The notes beneath the pieces are model-generated. The model was given only the letters and a program-made list of their open reading frames with translations. It was not told where the DNA came from and searched no databases. Positions 61,961-64,000 of a stretch of 64,000 nucleotides of DNA are shown one piece after another. Positions within the stretch are counted from its first letter, which is position 1, and each line of letters begins with the position of its first letter. This stretch comes from Chytridium lagenaria (lineage: Eukaryota > Chytridiomycota > Chytridiomycetes > Chytridiales > Chytridiaceae): positions 62,001 to 126,000 of the forward strand of contig JAHLKC010000092.1 of NCBI GenBank assembly GCA_025449115.1, in the 5' to 3' direction. Both the position numbers and the translations under genes were made by a program.

Positions 61961-63756
61961 TTAGACAAGACCAACAGCAGCGTTGAACTGGTTAGCCGCT
62001 GCAATGTTCTGCGCGGCTTTAGCAGCATCAGTACCGGTAGAAAATCCGCGGGCACCAGAAGCGACGAGAGCAGCACCTGCAGCCTCACACTTGGCCCTGC
62101 ATCCATCTCCCTTGACTAGGTTAGTGCAAAGCTGTCCAACGACGACACCAGGGTTAAGCGCAACCTGATTGCCGTTAAACCCAAATCTGCTCTCGTTGCC
62201 TCTCGAGATGAACTCCATCTTGGGACCAGTGCAGGTACCAGCGGCGCCGTTGTTGTTTCCCTGACCCTGGTTGTTGTTCTGGTTCCCTTGACCTTGGTTG
62301 TTGTTGTTGTTTTGACCTTGTTGTCCACCAGCAGCTGCACCAGCGAATTGTGCAGCAATGTTGCTCTGCTTACCAAGCGCAACATTAAACCTATCAGCAG
62401 CCTCAGCAGCCGTCCTGGACTGCGCAGCGTTAAATTGACCAGAGTAGCCACGAGCGCCATTCATGGCGCGTCCGGCTGCCTCACAGTCAGCCTTGCAGGC
62501 TCCAGCTTGGTTACAGATCTGCTCAACGACGATGGCAGAGTTCAACGCGACTTGCTGGCCTCCACGTCCGAAACGGTGTTCAGTACCACCAGGTTGTGAG
62601 ATAAATTCCATGGCTTGGACGTTGGCGCACGCAGAGTTAAGGTTAGCCGCAGGCGGGGCGGGTGGTGGAGGAGGGGGTGTAGCAGCGCCAGCGCCGGCAC
62701 CAGCACCAGCACCAGCGCCGGCACCAGCACCAGCACCAGCGCCGGCACCAGCACCAGCACCAGCGCCGGCACCAGCACCTTGGCCAGTCAAGAGAGTGAT
62801 GGCCTGCTGGAGAAGAGACTTCGCTTGAGCAATCTTTGCTGCGTTACCAGTAGCGGCACCAGCTCCGGCGTTTTGAGCAGGAGGTGCAGCGGCAGAGGAG
62901 CAGCCGCAGGGGGAGCAGCCGCAGGGGGAGCAGCAGCGGGTGGAGCAGCAGCGGGAGGGGCGGCACCAGCACCTCCACCTTTCACGGCTCCAGCTTTAGG
63001 TGTGAAGTTCGCAATACCATCAAATCCAAAGCCCTAAAAGAAATAGACAAGGTCAGCAGGAGAACCTTCAACGAAGTGAAAATAAGGAAGGAAACTTACG
63101 AAAACAAGATCAGCGACAGAGACGTCAGCGGCAGCTCCTGGACCCCTTCCAGCAGCTTTGGCGGCTGTAAGGATATCGGCACCAATTCGGTTGACGGTTT
63201 GAGCGCCTTGGACAAAATTCTGGTTGTTGCTTCCGGGAGCGCAGTTCGAGGATCGACCTTAGGGACGATGCCCCTGAGGATGGGGTTGCTCGGGAAAGCA
63301 GGGTCCGTGCAAACTGATAATAATATAATTATGTTAGACGTACTTGGGCGGTAGATTCGAAGGTTTTGAAAAAAACTCGCTACGTGATAAAGTAGGGGAA
63401 TGAGGAAACTTACTGGTACCCTAGCATCCGCATTAACCGGGTTAAAGTTCCTCTCAGCTGCTACAAGATCCATTGCCGCATCAATGATCTTTTTGAACGC
63501 CGGTCCATCATTCTCACACTCCTTCTTGGCAGCCTCAATCAAATCATCGGCCATCTTGAGTTTAGCGCAAGGGCTCGCAGCAGCAAGCAGGAGTGAGATC
63601 TCCTGCCCTCCAAAGCCCAGAGCATTGTCACCAGGCGATTTGCGACATCCCGAGGCTTGGACTTTTGACCAAGTTGGACCAACTGCTCTTGTTGGAAACG
63701 AGCGTCGACGGTGGCGAAGAGGAGGGATGAGAGAGCGATAATGAAGGTGAATTTCA
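61961..63756 (-). CDS. Secreted protein, paralogue D, two four-Cys repeats
   Basis: Start at 63756: MKFTFIIALSSLLFATVDA signal peptide, then RFQQEQLVQLGQ. The 5' part (about 62945-63710), including both intron positions, is almost identical to paralogue A. The 3' part (about 61970-62640) is almost identical to the end of paralogue B. The middle holds a Pro/Ala stretch, a helix KIAQAKSLLQQAITLLTGQG, a (Ala-Gly)n run and two four-Cys repeats (SACANVQAMEFISQPGGTEH; CTGPKMEFISRGNESRFGFN), ending NQFNAAVGLV at 61961. Compared with A, D lacks single bases at about 63241, 63418 and 63665 and has one extra A at 63371; three of these changes break the frame. Either D is freshly inactivated or these are sequence errors; I favour errors. 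Confidence 0.75.
62684..62780 (-). repeat. 24-bp tandem repeat coding (Ala-Gly)n in paralogue D
   Basis: About four near-perfect 24-bp units (GCGCCG then GCACCA triplets) encode alternating Gly-Ala on the coding strand. This silk-like run is absent from A, B and C. Confidence 0.85.
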
Positions 63757-63897
63757 TGGTTGCAGATGGATTTTTCTTGGATTTAAATTGGTATAGGCAG
63801 GTGAAGATGAGAATATATGCTTTGGTGAGGGTATGAAAATTGTTACAGTTAAATATGCTGATGGAGTATGAGTAGGTGATGGGGGAAATTGGGATGC

Positions 63898-63904
63898 TTT
63901 TATA
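63898..63904 (-). promoter_or_regulatory. TATA-like element upstream of paralogue D
   Basis: TATAAAA, preceded by further TATA dinucleotides, on the minus strand about 142 bp before the ATG at 63756. It parallels the elements of A and B. Confidence 0.45.
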
Positions 63905-64000
63905 TATATTTATCTCGTCTATGCACACAAAGACTCAAGTTAATTGGATCCATCCGACGGAACACTTGCCGTCAAACGGACCGCAAAACATCGCGTGTCC

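Noticed and set aside
62684..62780. Regular short repeats that could suggest a CRISPR-like array
   Set aside because: Units are contiguous 24-bp codon repeats without spacers, inside an open frame encoding Gly-Ala.
56107..63756. Similarity of the secreted proteins to parasite circumsporozoite-type proteins
   Set aside because: Only low-complexity Asn/Gly/Ala/Pro stretches are alike; the cysteine domains are different.
61961..63756. Calling paralogue D a pseudogene
   Set aside because: Its breaks are single-base indels at the same kinds of sites as in essential genes here, so sequence error explains them better.

Overview
The window is eukaryotic. Genes are split by short GT-AG introns (mostly 46-160 nt), and the gene set points to a flagellated, early-diverging (zoosporic, chytrid-like) fungus. 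It has a complete axonemal inner-arm dynein heavy chain, a CAMSAP/Patronin-type microtubule minus-end protein and a NELF-A-like protein beside fungal-style housekeeping genes (transketolase, adenylosuccinate synthetase, HRD1, a WDR33/Pfs2 polyadenylation factor, a RanBPM/GID1 subunit). The lineage is inferred from gene content and not proven.

Layout: 1-2840 transketolase (-, cut by the left edge); 3484-6046 WDR33/Pfs2 (-); 6450-7788 F-box protein resembling a plant family (-); 7996-10540 a PstS-like phosphate-binding ectodomain joined to several membrane helices (+); 10766-12450 membrane dipeptidase M19 (+); 12891-16088 RanBPM/GID1 (+); 16.1-18.2 kb unresolved; 18250-20870 NELF-A-like (-); 21598-26876 CAMSAP-like with CH and CKK domains (-); 28621-32945 four cyclic-nucleotide-binding domains + F-box + LRRs (+); 33234-46059 DNAH7/DNAH3-type dynein (+); 46417-48658 HRD1 (-); 49337-51717 ADE12 (-); 52.8-63.8 kb a tandem array of four secreted-protein paralogues (-), called A, B, C and D here, plus a decayed fragment.

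Four genes belong to ubiquitin ligases (two F-box proteins, RanBPM/GID1, HRD1) and two to microtubule/flagellar biology (dynein, CAMSAP). The most novel-looking items are the 4xCNB-F-box-LRR fusion, the intron-containing PstS-like membrane protein, and the secreted array, whose members carry a repeated four-cysteine domain and show mosaic near-identity.

Caveat: almost every long gene is broken by single-base indels, mostly in or beside homopolymers, within otherwise well-conserved protein. Paralogues A and D also differ by about as many indels as substitutions. I read most of these as sequence errors and not pseudogenes, so gene spans are more reliable than exact reading frames. No tRNA, rRNA, CRISPR array or recognisable transposase was seen.
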